From positions 60,206-124,205 of the forward strand of contig NZ_NHSH01000064.1 in the NCBI RefSeq assembly GCF_016653315.1: a stretch of DNA of 64,000 bases, read 5' to 3'. Shown here piece by piece: positions 1 to 7,434 of the stretch; position 1 is the stretch's first letter, and every line of letters starts with the position of its first letter. Position numbers and translations under genes: made by a program. The stretch comes from Halochromatium roseum (GTDB lineage Bacteria > Pseudomonadota > Gammaproteobacteria > Chromatiales > Chromatiaceae). The notes beneath the pieces are model-generated. The model was not told the origin of the DNA. It saw nothing but the letters and a program-made list of their open reading frames with translations, and made no database searches.

Positions 1-2725
1 CACCGACCAATGAGAACGGCAACGACAACATCACCAGCAACGCCTCGCCACTGCTGCGGAAGGCGAGATAGAGCAGCAGGAAGATGATCGCCAAGGTGAC
101 TGGCACGACCTGGGTCAGCCGCTCTCGCGCGCGCTCCATGTACTCATACTGACCGGACCAAGCGAGCGAATAGCCAGGCGGCAGCTCGACCTCGGCGCTC
201 ACTACCTGCTTGGCCTCCTCGATCCAACTGCCGAGATCGCGCCCACGGATATCGACGAAGGTCCAGCCGTTCAGCCGCGCGTTCTCGCTCTTGAGCATCG
301 GTGCACCGTCGGCGATCACCACCTCGGCGACCTGCGCCAGCGGGATCTGCGCGCCGGTTGGAGTCACGATCGGCAGCTCGCGCAATTCCTGCACGCTGTC
401 ACGCTGCTCGCGTGGGAAGCGCAGGTTGACCGGATAGCGCTCCAAGCCCTCGACGGTCTGCGTCAGGTTGATACCACCGATCGCGGCAGCGACGACCCGG
501 TTGATGTCGTCGACATTGAGCCCGACCCGCGCCGCCGCCAATCGATCCGGCCGAATCTCGACATAACGACCACCGGCGACCCGCTCCGAGAACGCCGAGC
601 TGGTGCCCTCGACCTGCAGCACCGCGCGCTCCACTGCCTGCCCAATGCGCTCGATCTCGGCCAGATCGGGCCCGGCAATCTTGACCCCAACCGGGGTCTT
701 GATGCCGGTGGCGAGCATGTCGATGCGGGTCTTGATCGGCATCACCCAGGCATTGGTCAGACCCGGCAGATCAACGGTCGCATCCAGCTCCTCGATCAGC
801 TTGTCGACCGTCATCCCCTCGCGCCACTCGGACTCCGGCTTGAGCTGGATCAGGGTCTCGATCATGGTCAGCGGCGCCGGGTCGGTCGCGGTGTCGGCGC
901 GACCGATCTTGCCGAACACCCGCTCGACCTCGGGCAGCGTCGCGATCAGCCGATCGGTCTGCTGCAACAACTCCTGCGCCTTGCCGATCGACAGCCCCGG
1001 CAGCGTCGTCGGCATGTACATCAGATCGCCTTCGTAGAGATCGGGCATGAACTCGGAGCCCAGCCGCGACAGCGGGATCAGGGTGCTGACCAGCACCAGC
1101 AAAGCCGCCAGCAGGGTCGTGTAGGGCCAGCGCAGCACCGCACGCAGCAGCGGCCGATACAGCCAAATGAGCACCCGGTTGAGCGGATTGCGCATCTCAT
1201 TCGGGATGCGTCCGCGCACCAGATAGCCCATCAGCACCGGCACCAGGGTCACCGCCAGCCCGGCCGCCGCCGCCATCGCATAGGTCTTGGTAAAGGCCAG
1301 CGGTGCAAACAGCCTGCCCTCCTGCGCCTGCAGCGTAAACACCGGCAGAAAGCTCAGCGTGATGATCAGCAGCGAGAAGAACAGCGCCGGACCGACCTCG
1401 CCCGCCGCCTCGCCGATCACCTGCCAATGTTGCTCACCGCGCGGACGCTCGCCATGCTCGGCCTCGTAGCGCTCCAGATGCTTGTGCGCGTTCTCGATCA
1501 TCACGATGGCCGCATCCACCATGGCGCCAATCGCGATCGCGATGCCACCGAGCGACATGATGTTGGCGTTAATGCCCTGCAGTTGCATGATGATGAACGC
1601 GACCAAGATGCCAAGCGGCAGGCTGATGATCACCACCAGCGATGAACGCAGATGCAGCAAGAAGGCCATACAAACCAGCGCAACGACGATCAGTTCCTCG
1701 ATCAGCTTGGTCTGCAGATTGTCGACCGCCCCCAGAATCAGCTCCGAGCGATCATAGGTCTCGACGATCTCGACCCCCTTGGGCAGCCCCGCGCGCAACT
1801 CATCCAACCGCGCCTTCACCGCCTCGATCGTCGCCAGCGCGTTCTCGCCCGAGCGCATCACGATGATGCCGCCGGTGATCTCGCCCTCGCCGTCCAGATC
1901 TGCCACCACTCGGCGCATCTCCGGGCCGATCTGCACCCGCGCGATATCGCGCAGTAGCACCGGCGTGCCCTCCGGTGTGGACTGCACGGCGATCAGCTCG
2001 ATATCCTCGAGCGAGGTCAGATAGCCGCGCGTGCGCACCATATACTCGGCCTCGGCCAACTCCAGCACCGAGCCGCCGACCTCGCGATTCGCGCCCTGCA
2101 CCGCCGCCATCACCCGCTGCAGCGGAATGCCATAGGCACGCAGCTTCGAAGGATCAACGACGATCTGATACTGGCGCACCATGCCACCGACCGTCGCCAC
2201 CTCCGAGACACCCGGCACCGACTGCAGCTCGAACTTCAAGAACCAATTCTGCAGACTGGTCAGCTCGGCCAGGTCATGCTGCCCGGTGCGATCCACCAGC
2301 GCATAGCTATAGACCCAGCCAACCCCGGTCGCATCCGGCCCAATCCGCGGCTCGACCCCCTCCGGCAAGGCCGCCGCCGCCTGATTCAGATACTCCAGCA
2401 CCCGCGCCCGCGCCCAATACAGATCCGTGCCATCCTCGAAGATCACATAGACGAAGGAATCACCAAAGAAGCTGAAGCCGCGCACCACCTTCGCACCCGG
2501 CACCGACAGCATCGTCGTCGTGATCGGATAGGTCACCTGCTCCTCGACCACCCGCGGCGCCTGCCCCGGAAAGCGGGTCTTGATAATCACCTGCACATCG
2601 GAGAGGTCCGGAATCGCATCCAGCGGCGTCTGCTTCACCGCCAGGATGCCCCAACCGGTCAGCATCACCGCTACCAGCAGCACCAGAAAACGATTGCGAA
2701 TCGACCAAAGGATGACGGACTTCAC
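1..2725 (-). CDS. cusA: Cu(I)/Ag(I) efflux RND transporter CusA (3' end outside window)
   Basis: Inner-membrane proton-driven RND pump of the heavy-metal (HME) family; it would move Cu(I)/Ag(I) through a CusBC-type tripartite channel. I translated it directly: 908 codons are open from a GTG at 2725 to the window edge, with no stop. The GTG is preceded by GGAGG about 7 nt upstream. The N-terminus reads VKSVILWSIRNRFLVLL (first TM), followed by the HME signature DAIPDLSDVQVII. The three methionines that form the Cu(I) relay in E. coli CusA have clear counterparts: YMPTTLPG (about residue 569), APLTMIETL and RIDMLATGIKTP. The last visible segment, AIIFLLLYLAF, matches the TM region near residue 890 of ~1045-residue homologues, so about 140 residues are missing. 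It lies downstream of cusB with a foldback repeat between them. Metal specificity is an inference from the Met triad. Confidence 0.95.
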   Translation of the reverse strand, partial: MKSVILWSIRNRFLVLLVAVMLTGWGILAVKQTPLDAIPDLSDVQVIIKTRFPGQAPRVVEEQVTYPITTTMLSVPGAKVVRGFSFFGDSFVYVIFEDGTDLYWARARVLEYLNQAAAALPEGVEPRIGPDATGVGWVYSYALVDRTGQHDLAELTSLQNWFLKFELQSVPGVSEVATVGGMVRQYQIVVDPSKLRAYGIPLQRVMAAVQGANREVGGSVLELAEAEYMVRTRGYLTSLEDIELIAVQSTPEGTPVLLRDIARVQIGPEMRRVVADLDGEGEITGGIIVMRSGENALATIEAVKARLDELRAGLPKGVEIVETYDRSELILGAVDNLQTKLIEELIVVALVCMAFLLHLRSSLVVIISLPLGILVAFIIMQLQGINANIMSLGGIAIAIGAMVDAAIVMIENAHKHLERYEAEHGERPRGEQHWQVIGEAAGEVGPALFFSLLIITLSFLPVFTLQAQEGRLFAPLAFTKTYAMAAAAGLAVTLVPVLMGYLVRGRIPNEMRNPLNRVLIWLYRPLLRAVLRWPYTTLLAALLVLVSTLIPLSRLGSEFMPDLYEGDLMYMPTTLPGLSIGKAQELLQQTDRLIATLPEVERVFGKIGRADTATDPAPLTMIETLIQLKPESEWREGMTVDKLIEELDATVDLPGLTNAWVMPIKTRIDMLATGIKTPVGVKIAGPDLAEIERIGQAVERAVLQVEGTSSAFSERVAGGRYVEIRPDRLAAARVGLNVDDINRVVAAAIGGINLTQTVEGLERYPVNLRFPREQRDSVQELRELPIVTPTGAQIPLAQVAEVVIADGAPMLKSENARLNGWTFVDIRGRDLGSWIEEAKQVVSAEVELPPGYSLAWSGQYEYMERARERLTQVVPVTLAIIFLLLYLAFRSSGEALLVMLSLPFSLVG

Positions 2726-2822
2726 AGCACAGCCTCCAGGGCCTGAAATGACCGCTTAAGCCGAATGCCAGCGCCACCATCGAGCACAACGCCGCCCAGC
2801 GCCAAACCAGCACCAACGCCGA

Positions 2823-2932
2823 CAAGGGGCGGCCGGGTAGCGCCCGGCGGGGGTGTGCGCAGCAAGGATGCTGCGCTCAAGCCTCCAAGGACGGATTCAC
2901 GGCGTCCCCCGCCGGGCGCTACCCGGCCGCCC
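2823..2932. repeat. Foldback (REP-like) palindromic element between cusB and cusA
   Basis: A nearly perfect inverted repeat. The left arm begins GGGCGGCCGGGTAGCGCC near 2825, and the right arm, ending near 2931, is its reverse complement (GGCGCTACCCGGCCGCCC). Between them is a second palindrome, GCGCAGCA-agga-TGCTGCGC, near 2858-2877. The whole could fold into a long stem with a branched top. It has no plausible coding content and sits within the ~305-bp gap between two genes expected to be co-transcribed, so it could attenuate cusA expression or protect the cusB transcript. The structure is seen directly; the role is inferred. Confidence 0.8.
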
Positions 2933-3031
2933 AGACCGCCAAGATCAAGGCCCTGCTCCCCCTGCATTGACAGCAACGCCAGTGCTAAACGGAAACCAAA
3001 GCGTCCAGAAACAACACCCGTCTCAACAGCA

Positions 3032-4414
3032 TCAATGGTGCGCATGCGACCCTCCCTCGGCCATTCCGCCACCCGTATTGCTAGCACCGTCCTCGTCACT
3101 TGCCCCAGATCCACCGACACCCGACATCCGCTGAAAGCTCGCCTGCAGGTTCGACTCCGAATCGATCAAGAACTGTCCAGAAAGGACGATCTCATCGCCC
3201 TCCTCCAGCCCCGACAGGATCTCGACCTCCCCAGCCCGCTGCATCCCAGTGACCACATCCACCGGCTGAAAACGCCCATCCCCGAGCACCCTGACCACCG
3301 CCTCCCGCTCCCCGGTCACGATCAGCGCCTCGGCCGGGATCTTCAGCACCTCGCGCTTCGGTCCGCCATAGATCACCACATTGGCAAACATGTTCGGCTT
3401 CAGCGCCAGATCCGGATTCTCAAACACCAGCCGCACACGCAGCGTTCGCGACACCGAGTCCAGCTCCGGATAGAGATAATCGACCTCACCCTCCCAGGTC
3501 CGCCCAGGTCGCGCCGGCACCTTCATCTCGGCCGTGAGTCCTTCCTCAAGCCAATCGATCTGAGATTCATAGATATCGACCATCACCCAGACCTGGCTTA
3601 GATCCGCGATGGTGAACATCTCGCTCGACTCGGTCACATACATCCCATCGCGAGCCATCATCTGGGTGACAATGCCATCGATCGGCGCCCGGATCGGCAC
3701 CCGATTGCGCGCCTCGCCATCGCGCTGGATCGCCGTGATCACATCATCCGGCACATCCAACAGCCGCAAGATATTGCGCGCCTTGTCCTCACTGACCCGG
3801 CGCCGATCCGCGGCATTACGATCCTGCGCCAGCAAGAAATCCACCTGCGCGTTCAGGATCGCCGGTGCATAGAGCTCAGCAAGCTCCTGCCCCGCCCGCA
3901 CCGGCTCACCCTCCGCACGCAGGCTCAGCGACTCGATCCAGCCCGGCGCACGCGGATGCACATGCGCCAGCCGCGTCTCGTCGTAGGCAATGCGACCCAG
4001 CGTCTCGATGTACTTCCAGAGCGTGCCACGCTCGACCGCTGCGGTGCGAACCCCCAGCGTCTGCACCACCGCCGGCGTCAAGGCCACCTCCGGATACTTA
4101 CCGGTCATCGGGTCCATCATCTTCTTGACCAGATCCATGCCGCAGATCGGGCAGCTGCCCTCCTCATCGCGGATGATCCGCGGATGCATCGGGCAGACAT
4201 ATTTCGGGTCGAGGTGTTTCGCCGCATGTTCCATCGGCGAATCAGCGGCCGCTTCCGCGACCGACTCACTCGGGGTCTCGGTTTCAGCGCCAAGCTCGGC
4301 GCCACAGGCAACAAGGCCCATCGACAGCACGAGGGCTAACCAAACTCGAGCTAGGGACAGGGATGGCACTAAAGGACTGTCGTCATGCGGACGACGCGCA
4401 CGGATGGTCGGCAT
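3032..4414 (-). CDS. cusB: RND efflux periplasmic adaptor CusB with heavy-metal-binding domain
   Basis: Membrane-fusion protein of a CusABC-type copper/silver exporter, 460 aa. The N-terminus carries an export signal ending in LVAC (about residues 34-37), a plausible lipobox. Next is a YHS-like heavy-metal-binding domain with CPMHP and CPICGMDLVKK (about residues 74-97), diagnostic of the HMBD found on many CusB proteins. The barrel-sandwich/lipoyl and beta-barrel domains follow (WIESLSLRAEGEPVRAGQ, then IADLSQVWVMVDIYES), and the C-terminus is His/Gly-rich (SHAHH), typical of metal-handling adaptors. The ATG at 4414 has GGAG about 7 nt upstream. cusA lies downstream after a 306-bp gap. No outer-membrane CusC gene is seen here. 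Confidence 0.94.
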   Translation of the reverse strand: MPTIRARRPHDDSPLVPSLSLARVWLALVLSMGLVACGAELGAETETPSESVAEAAADSPMEHAAKHLDPKYVCPMHPRIIRDEEGSCPICGMDLVKKMMDPMTGKYPEVALTPAVVQTLGVRTAAVERGTLWKYIETLGRIAYDETRLAHVHPRAPGWIESLSLRAEGEPVRAGQELAELYAPAILNAQVDFLLAQDRNAADRRRVSEDKARNILRLLDVPDDVITAIQRDGEARNRVPIRAPIDGIVTQMMARDGMYVTESSEMFTIADLSQVWVMVDIYESQIDWLEEGLTAEMKVPARPGRTWEGEVDYLYPELDSVSRTLRVRLVFENPDLALKPNMFANVVIYGGPKREVLKIPAEALIVTGEREAVVRVLGDGRFQPVDVVTGMQRAGEVEILSGLEEGDEIVLSGQFLIDSESNLQASFQRMSGVGGSGASDEDGASNTGGGMAEGGSHAHH

Positions 4415-4577
4415 CAGGTATCTCCGGTCAGGCTGGATGGACGACGTCGACTTGACGTTACCCCCAGTGATACCCCTTGTGGCATCCTAGCCGTCATAGA
4501 TCAACCGACCAGCCTGCCGCCTGCCGCAAGTCTTGCACGCGACGCGGCGCGCCTGCATTGCCCAGAGCCAGCACTGA

Positions 4578-5000
4578 ATGACCACTGCGAGCCCGATGCG
4601 ACTGACCCTTTCCGTTCTCCTCATCCTGACAGCTGCCTTCGCTCAAGGCTGTGGTCCTGGCTCTACTGAGCCCGCCGCCGGCTTCGAGATGCCTCGTTTT
4701 GCCGACCCGGTGTTGGCTGAAGGCCGCTCAGTGTGGATGGGCACCTGCCGCGCCTGCCATCTGATGGGCGCTGCTGGCGCCCCGGCCGTGACCGATTATC
4801 CGAACTGGGAGCCGCGCATCGCCAAGGGCGTGCAGACCCTTTTCAAGAGCCCGATCCACGGCATCAAGGGCGAGGATGGCAACTATAAGATGCCACCGCG
4901 AGGCGGCAATGAACGCCTGACCGACCGGCAAATCGAGGCTGCGGTCGAATATATGGTCAACTCGGTCAGATACCTGGAACAACAGCGCCAAACGCGATGA
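4578..5000 (+). CDS. Small c-type cytochrome (cytochrome c5-like), exported
   Basis: A 140-residue protein with an N-terminal hydrophobic export signal (LTLSVLLILTAAFAQG) followed by Cys, so it could be a lipoprotein, although the lipobox is imperfect. A single haem c motif CRACH follows. A downstream MPPRGG segment is a likely source of the axial Met ligand, and the final helix is typical of class I cytochromes (DRQIEAAVEYMVNSV). The ATG at 4578 is used; a second in-frame ATG at 4596 would also leave a full signal peptide. It is divergent from cusB. Electron carrier function follows from the family; partner enzymes cannot be deduced here. Confidence 0.88.
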   Translation: MTTASPMRLTLSVLLILTAAFAQGCGPGSTEPAAGFEMPRFADPVLAEGRSVWMGTCRACHLMGAAGAPAVTDYPNWEPRIAKGVQTLFKSPIHGIKGEDGNYKMPPRGGNERLTDRQIEAAVEYMVNSVRYLEQQRQTR

Positions 5001-5165
5001 CTCTTTGTAGGTTGAAAGCGGCTCCATTTCACAGATACCGCCAAGTCTTACCCCGACTGCTCTCGTTTTCATCATGCTCCAAGCTACTCAAACTGTCAGT
5101 TTTTTACACAAAAATCAATTCTGAAGATATACCTTTAAAAACAATAGCTTAAAACCCTGAAAGGA

Positions 5166-5180
5166 ATCAGTCCCACTGAT
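5166..5180. promoter_or_regulatory. 15-bp palindrome ATCAGT-ccc-ACTGAT (distal)
   Basis: A perfect inverted repeat with 6-bp arms and a 3-nt centre, in repeat copy 2. The same arms with centre ttc recur at 5311-5325. Conserved arms around a changed centre suggest a protein-binding site. Its centre lies about 300 bp upstream of the start predicted from the sigma-54-like promoter. The role is inferred. Confidence 0.45.
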
Positions 5181-5310
5181 AACTTCAAGTTTTACCCCGT
5201 CTGCTCTTGTTTCCAACATCCTCCCAGCCCCCAACCTGTCAGTTTTTTTTACACGAAATCTCTTCTGAAGATAAATCTTTAAAATCAATAAGTTGTAAAT
5301 TCTGAAACGG

Positions 5311-5325
5311 ATCAGTTTCACTGAT
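5311..5325. promoter_or_regulatory. 15-bp palindrome ATCAGT-ttc-ACTGAT (proximal)
   Basis: Second copy of the palindrome, in repeat copy 3. Its centre is about 155 bp upstream of the start predicted from the -24/-12 element, a distance typical of enhancer sites for sigma-54 activators. Copy 1 of the repeat has only a decayed version. The role is inferred. Confidence 0.5.
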
Positions 5326-5448
5326 ATCGCCAAGTTTCCCGCGGCTGCTCTTGTTTTCCTGATCTTCCAAGCTGCCCAATCTGTCAATTTTTTTTACACA
5401 AAAATTTCTTTTGGAACTAAAAACAAGATAAAACAATAAGTTAAATAT

Positions 5449-5463
5449 TGGCATAAACAATGC
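5449..5463 (+). promoter_or_regulatory. Candidate sigma-54 (-24/-12) promoter for the PEP-CTERM gene
   Basis: TGGCATAAACAATGC matches the RpoN consensus (TGGCAYR-N4-TTGCW) with exact GG-to-GC spacing and only one mismatch in the -12 half. Predicted transcription start is about 5475, giving a ~110-nt leader to the ATG at 5588. PEP-CTERM genes are known to be driven by RpoN with the PrsK/PrsR two-component system in some bacteria, which raises the prior for this site. Confidence 0.65.
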
Positions 5464-5587
5464 TTTAGTACTCTTGTCGGGATACACGGTGACGCCCGCT
5501 CGATTTATTAGGTTGCAGCTTTCGGCGCAAACCTTTGTGTGTGGGCTCAACATCAACTGAATTTCCAAACCTCACGAGGATGACTCT

Positions 5588-6385
5588 ATGTTTTCGAAAC
5601 GCGTTTCTAGCCTTGCTTTGCTTGCGGCGATCGGCGGCCTAACGTTCGCAACCAACAGTAACGCCCTTGATATTACCGGTTGGACAGGAACCGGCGCCTT
5701 CGGCGTCTTGGGTGCGGATGGCGATGTGACGCTGTCGCCTACTGGCAACACCCAATATGGCTACGTCACAACCAACGGAGGGCTCACTGGCGTAGGTAAC
5801 CTACCCGGTGTTGGCGGAGACGGAGATCCAGAAAACGGCTCCTCCATCATTTCGCCACTCTTCAGTGCCGATGCGGGCGATGCATTGGAGTTTTACTTCA
5901 ACTACGTGACATCCGACGGCGCGGGCTTTGCAGATTACGCTTGGGCTCAGCTACTCGACGACCTCATGGACCCAGTGTCATTGCTCTTTACAGCTCGCAC
6001 AACTACTGGTGGAAATACGGTACCTGGAATCAGCATGCCGACTCCAACTGCGACCCTGAACCCGACGAGTACGCCCATCGTAGGCGGTGCACCGACCTGG
6101 TCACCGCTTGGAGACCACTCCGATACTTGCTGGAGCACAGGATGCGGCTATACAGGCTGGATTCAGGCCACATACACCATTCCAACTGCCGGCGACTACT
6201 ACCTCAACTTTGGCGTCACCAATTGGAATGATGCTGACTACGATTCGGGAATGGCCTTTGATGGCGCTACGATCGCCGGCGTCTCGATCGACAACCCTGT
6301 GCCGGAACCTTCAGTCCTGGCGCTATTCGGGCTCGGCCTAGCAGGTCTTGGGCTTGCCAAACGACGCAATAGTGCTAAGCGCTAG
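5588..6385 (+). CDS. PEP-CTERM sorting-domain exported protein
   Basis: A 265-residue secreted protein. It has an N-terminal signal peptide (about residues 1-26, FSKRVSSLALLAAIGGLTFA), a Gly/Thr/Asp-rich beta-type body and a classical C-terminal PEP-CTERM signal: VPEPSVLALFGLGLAGLGLA followed by KRR. This tripartite tail is processed by exosortases (EpsH/XrtA family) and usually accompanies exopolysaccharide production. The body has two cysteines (CWSTGC). It starts at an ATG with GAGGA about 8 nt upstream. Upstream lies the sigma-54-like promoter and the repeat block. No exosortase gene is in the window. The body has no domain I can name; a surface or matrix role is inferred. Confidence 0.9.
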   Translation: MFSKRVSSLALLAAIGGLTFATNSNALDITGWTGTGAFGVLGADGDVTLSPTGNTQYGYVTTNGGLTGVGNLPGVGGDGDPENGSSIISPLFSADAGDALEFYFNYVTSDGAGFADYAWAQLLDDLMDPVSLLFTARTTTGGNTVPGISMPTPTATLNPTSTPIVGGAPTWSPLGDHSDTCWSTGCGYTGWIQATYTIPTAGDYYLNFGVTNWNDADYDSGMAFDGATIAGVSIDNPVPEPSVLALFGLGLAGLGLAKRRNSAKR

Positions 6386-6717
6386 CTGACGATATCGGAC
6401 TTGTGCGGCCAATCCTTTTGCTTGAACGAACGTCTGATCTACAGACTCAATGGCTCGCACAAGTCCCACACTCGAACAAGCCATCACATTGACAGCACGA
6501 CCGTCGTGAGCATCCAGACCCCGTGATTCTGTTTTCGCTCATTAACCGACATTAGATACTGATTATCGATTCTTGTTGTCAATTTTTTACGACGTTCCGC
6601 AACTCCTAAGTTCTGTATAACCTCGGCCCTACGGCCGAAGTATGCACATGTTCTATATATTTCACTCAAGTTGCGGCAATCAACCATTGGCCGTTTTCGA
6701 AAGTATGCAAGCACTGG
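6386..6717. other. Intergenic region after the PEP-CTERM gene, with a nested inverted repeat
   Basis: No convincing gene. A 14-nt arm (6397-6410, GGACTTGTGCGGCC) pairs with 6452-6466 (GGCTCGCACAAGTCC, one bulged base), enclosing a small hairpin GTCTG-atcta-CAGAC (6432-6446). This could end the PEP-CTERM transcript or stabilise its 3' end; there is no clear T-run. The rest is AT-rich with nothing recognisable. Confidence 0.5.
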
Positions 6718-7434
6718 CTAACAATTTGATGCTGGCTGACGCAACAGTTCTGCGAGGGTTTCTCGCCCACTGCGCGCAGCCACCCGCAGCAACCTGAGCA
6801 AGACCAACGCGGTGAGGAAGGCATCACCGGGCGCCGTATGGCGGTCGTGCGGTACGATCCCGAAGAATCGGCAGAGTCCGTCGAGCGAGAGATCATCGAG
6901 CCCCGGCTCAGCGCCAAAGGCCCCATCGTCCAGCAAGGCCAACATCAGCTGGCCCGTATCCAGGTGCCGATTCAGCAGTCGGTCATCGCTATGGCGCGCC
7001 AGCGCAGCTTCGATCATGGCCAGATCATGGTTGATGTGATGGCCAACAATGACCCCATCACCGAGATAGCCCAACAGGGCTGAGAGCGCATCGGATTCCT
7101 CCAGTGCATGCTCTGTCTCGGCGCGCGTAATGCCATGCACCAAGGTCGCCGCGGTGTTGAAACGCACCCGCAACAAGATCTCGAGGCGATCGCTGAGATC
7201 CACCTCCCCCTCGGTGATCGCGATCGCGCCAATGCTGACAATCCGATGCCGCCTCGGATCAAGCCCAGTCGTCTCGCAGTCAAGCACGCAGAAGCGCACC
7301 TGCTCGAGTCGGTCAGTGTCGCTCCAGGTCGGCGCGAAGGCAGCCCGATAGTCGGCGAGCGCGCGGTCGAGCGGCGTCTGATCGCTCCTCTGATCGCTCA
7401 TCTGTCGCTGATCGCTCATCAAAGGCCCGTTCAT
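6718..7434 (-). CDS. DEDDh 3'-5' exonuclease (DnaQ-like)
   Basis: A 238-residue protein with an RNase-T/DnaQ exonuclease fold. Motif ExoI is FCVLDCETTGLDP, with the catalytic Asp and Glu. ExoII lies around VGHHINHDLAMIEAAL, and ExoIII is HDRHTAPGDAFLTA, with the DEDDh His and Asp. The N-terminus (MNGPLMSDQRQMSDQRSDQ) contains short repeats and may not be conserved, but the ATG overlaps the stop of the upstream DUF294 gene as ATGA, which supports translational coupling from this start. Proteins of this type paired with DUF294/CBS/cNMP proteins are common in Proteobacteria. The substrate is unknown, and a replicative proofreading role is unlikely for a stand-alone copy. Confidence 0.9.
   Translation of the reverse strand: MNGPLMSDQRQMSDQRSDQTPLDRALADYRAAFAPTWSDTDRLEQVRFCVLDCETTGLDPRRHRIVSIGAIAITEGEVDLSDRLEILLRVRFNTAATLVHGITRAETEHALEESDALSALLGYLGDGVIVGHHINHDLAMIEAALARHSDDRLLNRHLDTGQLMLALLDDGAFGAEPGLDDLSLDGLCRFFGIVPHDRHTAPGDAFLTALVLLRLLRVAARSGRETLAELLRQPASNC

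Larger units (their letters stand above)
5014..5448. repeat. Three degenerate ~145-bp AT-rich tandem repeats
   Basis: Three diverged copies start at about 5014, 5159 and 5304. Shared landmarks are GAAANGGATCAG, CAAGTTTTACCCCG, CTGCTCTTGTTT, a CTGTCAGTTTTTTTTACAC-like block and TTCTGAAGATAAATCTTTAAAA. The spacing between equivalent landmarks is 143-146 bp. Because the period is not a multiple of three, peptide reading frames shift from copy to copy, which argues against coding. Copies 2 and 3 each carry a perfect 15-bp palindrome (see separate entry). The block is much more AT-rich than its surroundings and fills the 587-bp gap between the cytochrome and PEP-CTERM genes. Confidence 0.85.

Noticed and set aside
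5115..5568. Two minus-strand frames with similar peptide segments in the AT-rich repeats
   Set aside because: The ~145-bp period is not a multiple of three, so frames shift between copies. The similarity reflects DNA repeats, and no start signal fits.
6484..6714. 76-codon minus-strand frame between the PEP-CTERM and exonuclease genes
   Set aside because: No ribosome site, no hydrophobic or motif pattern, and AT-rich composition typical of non-coding DNA here.
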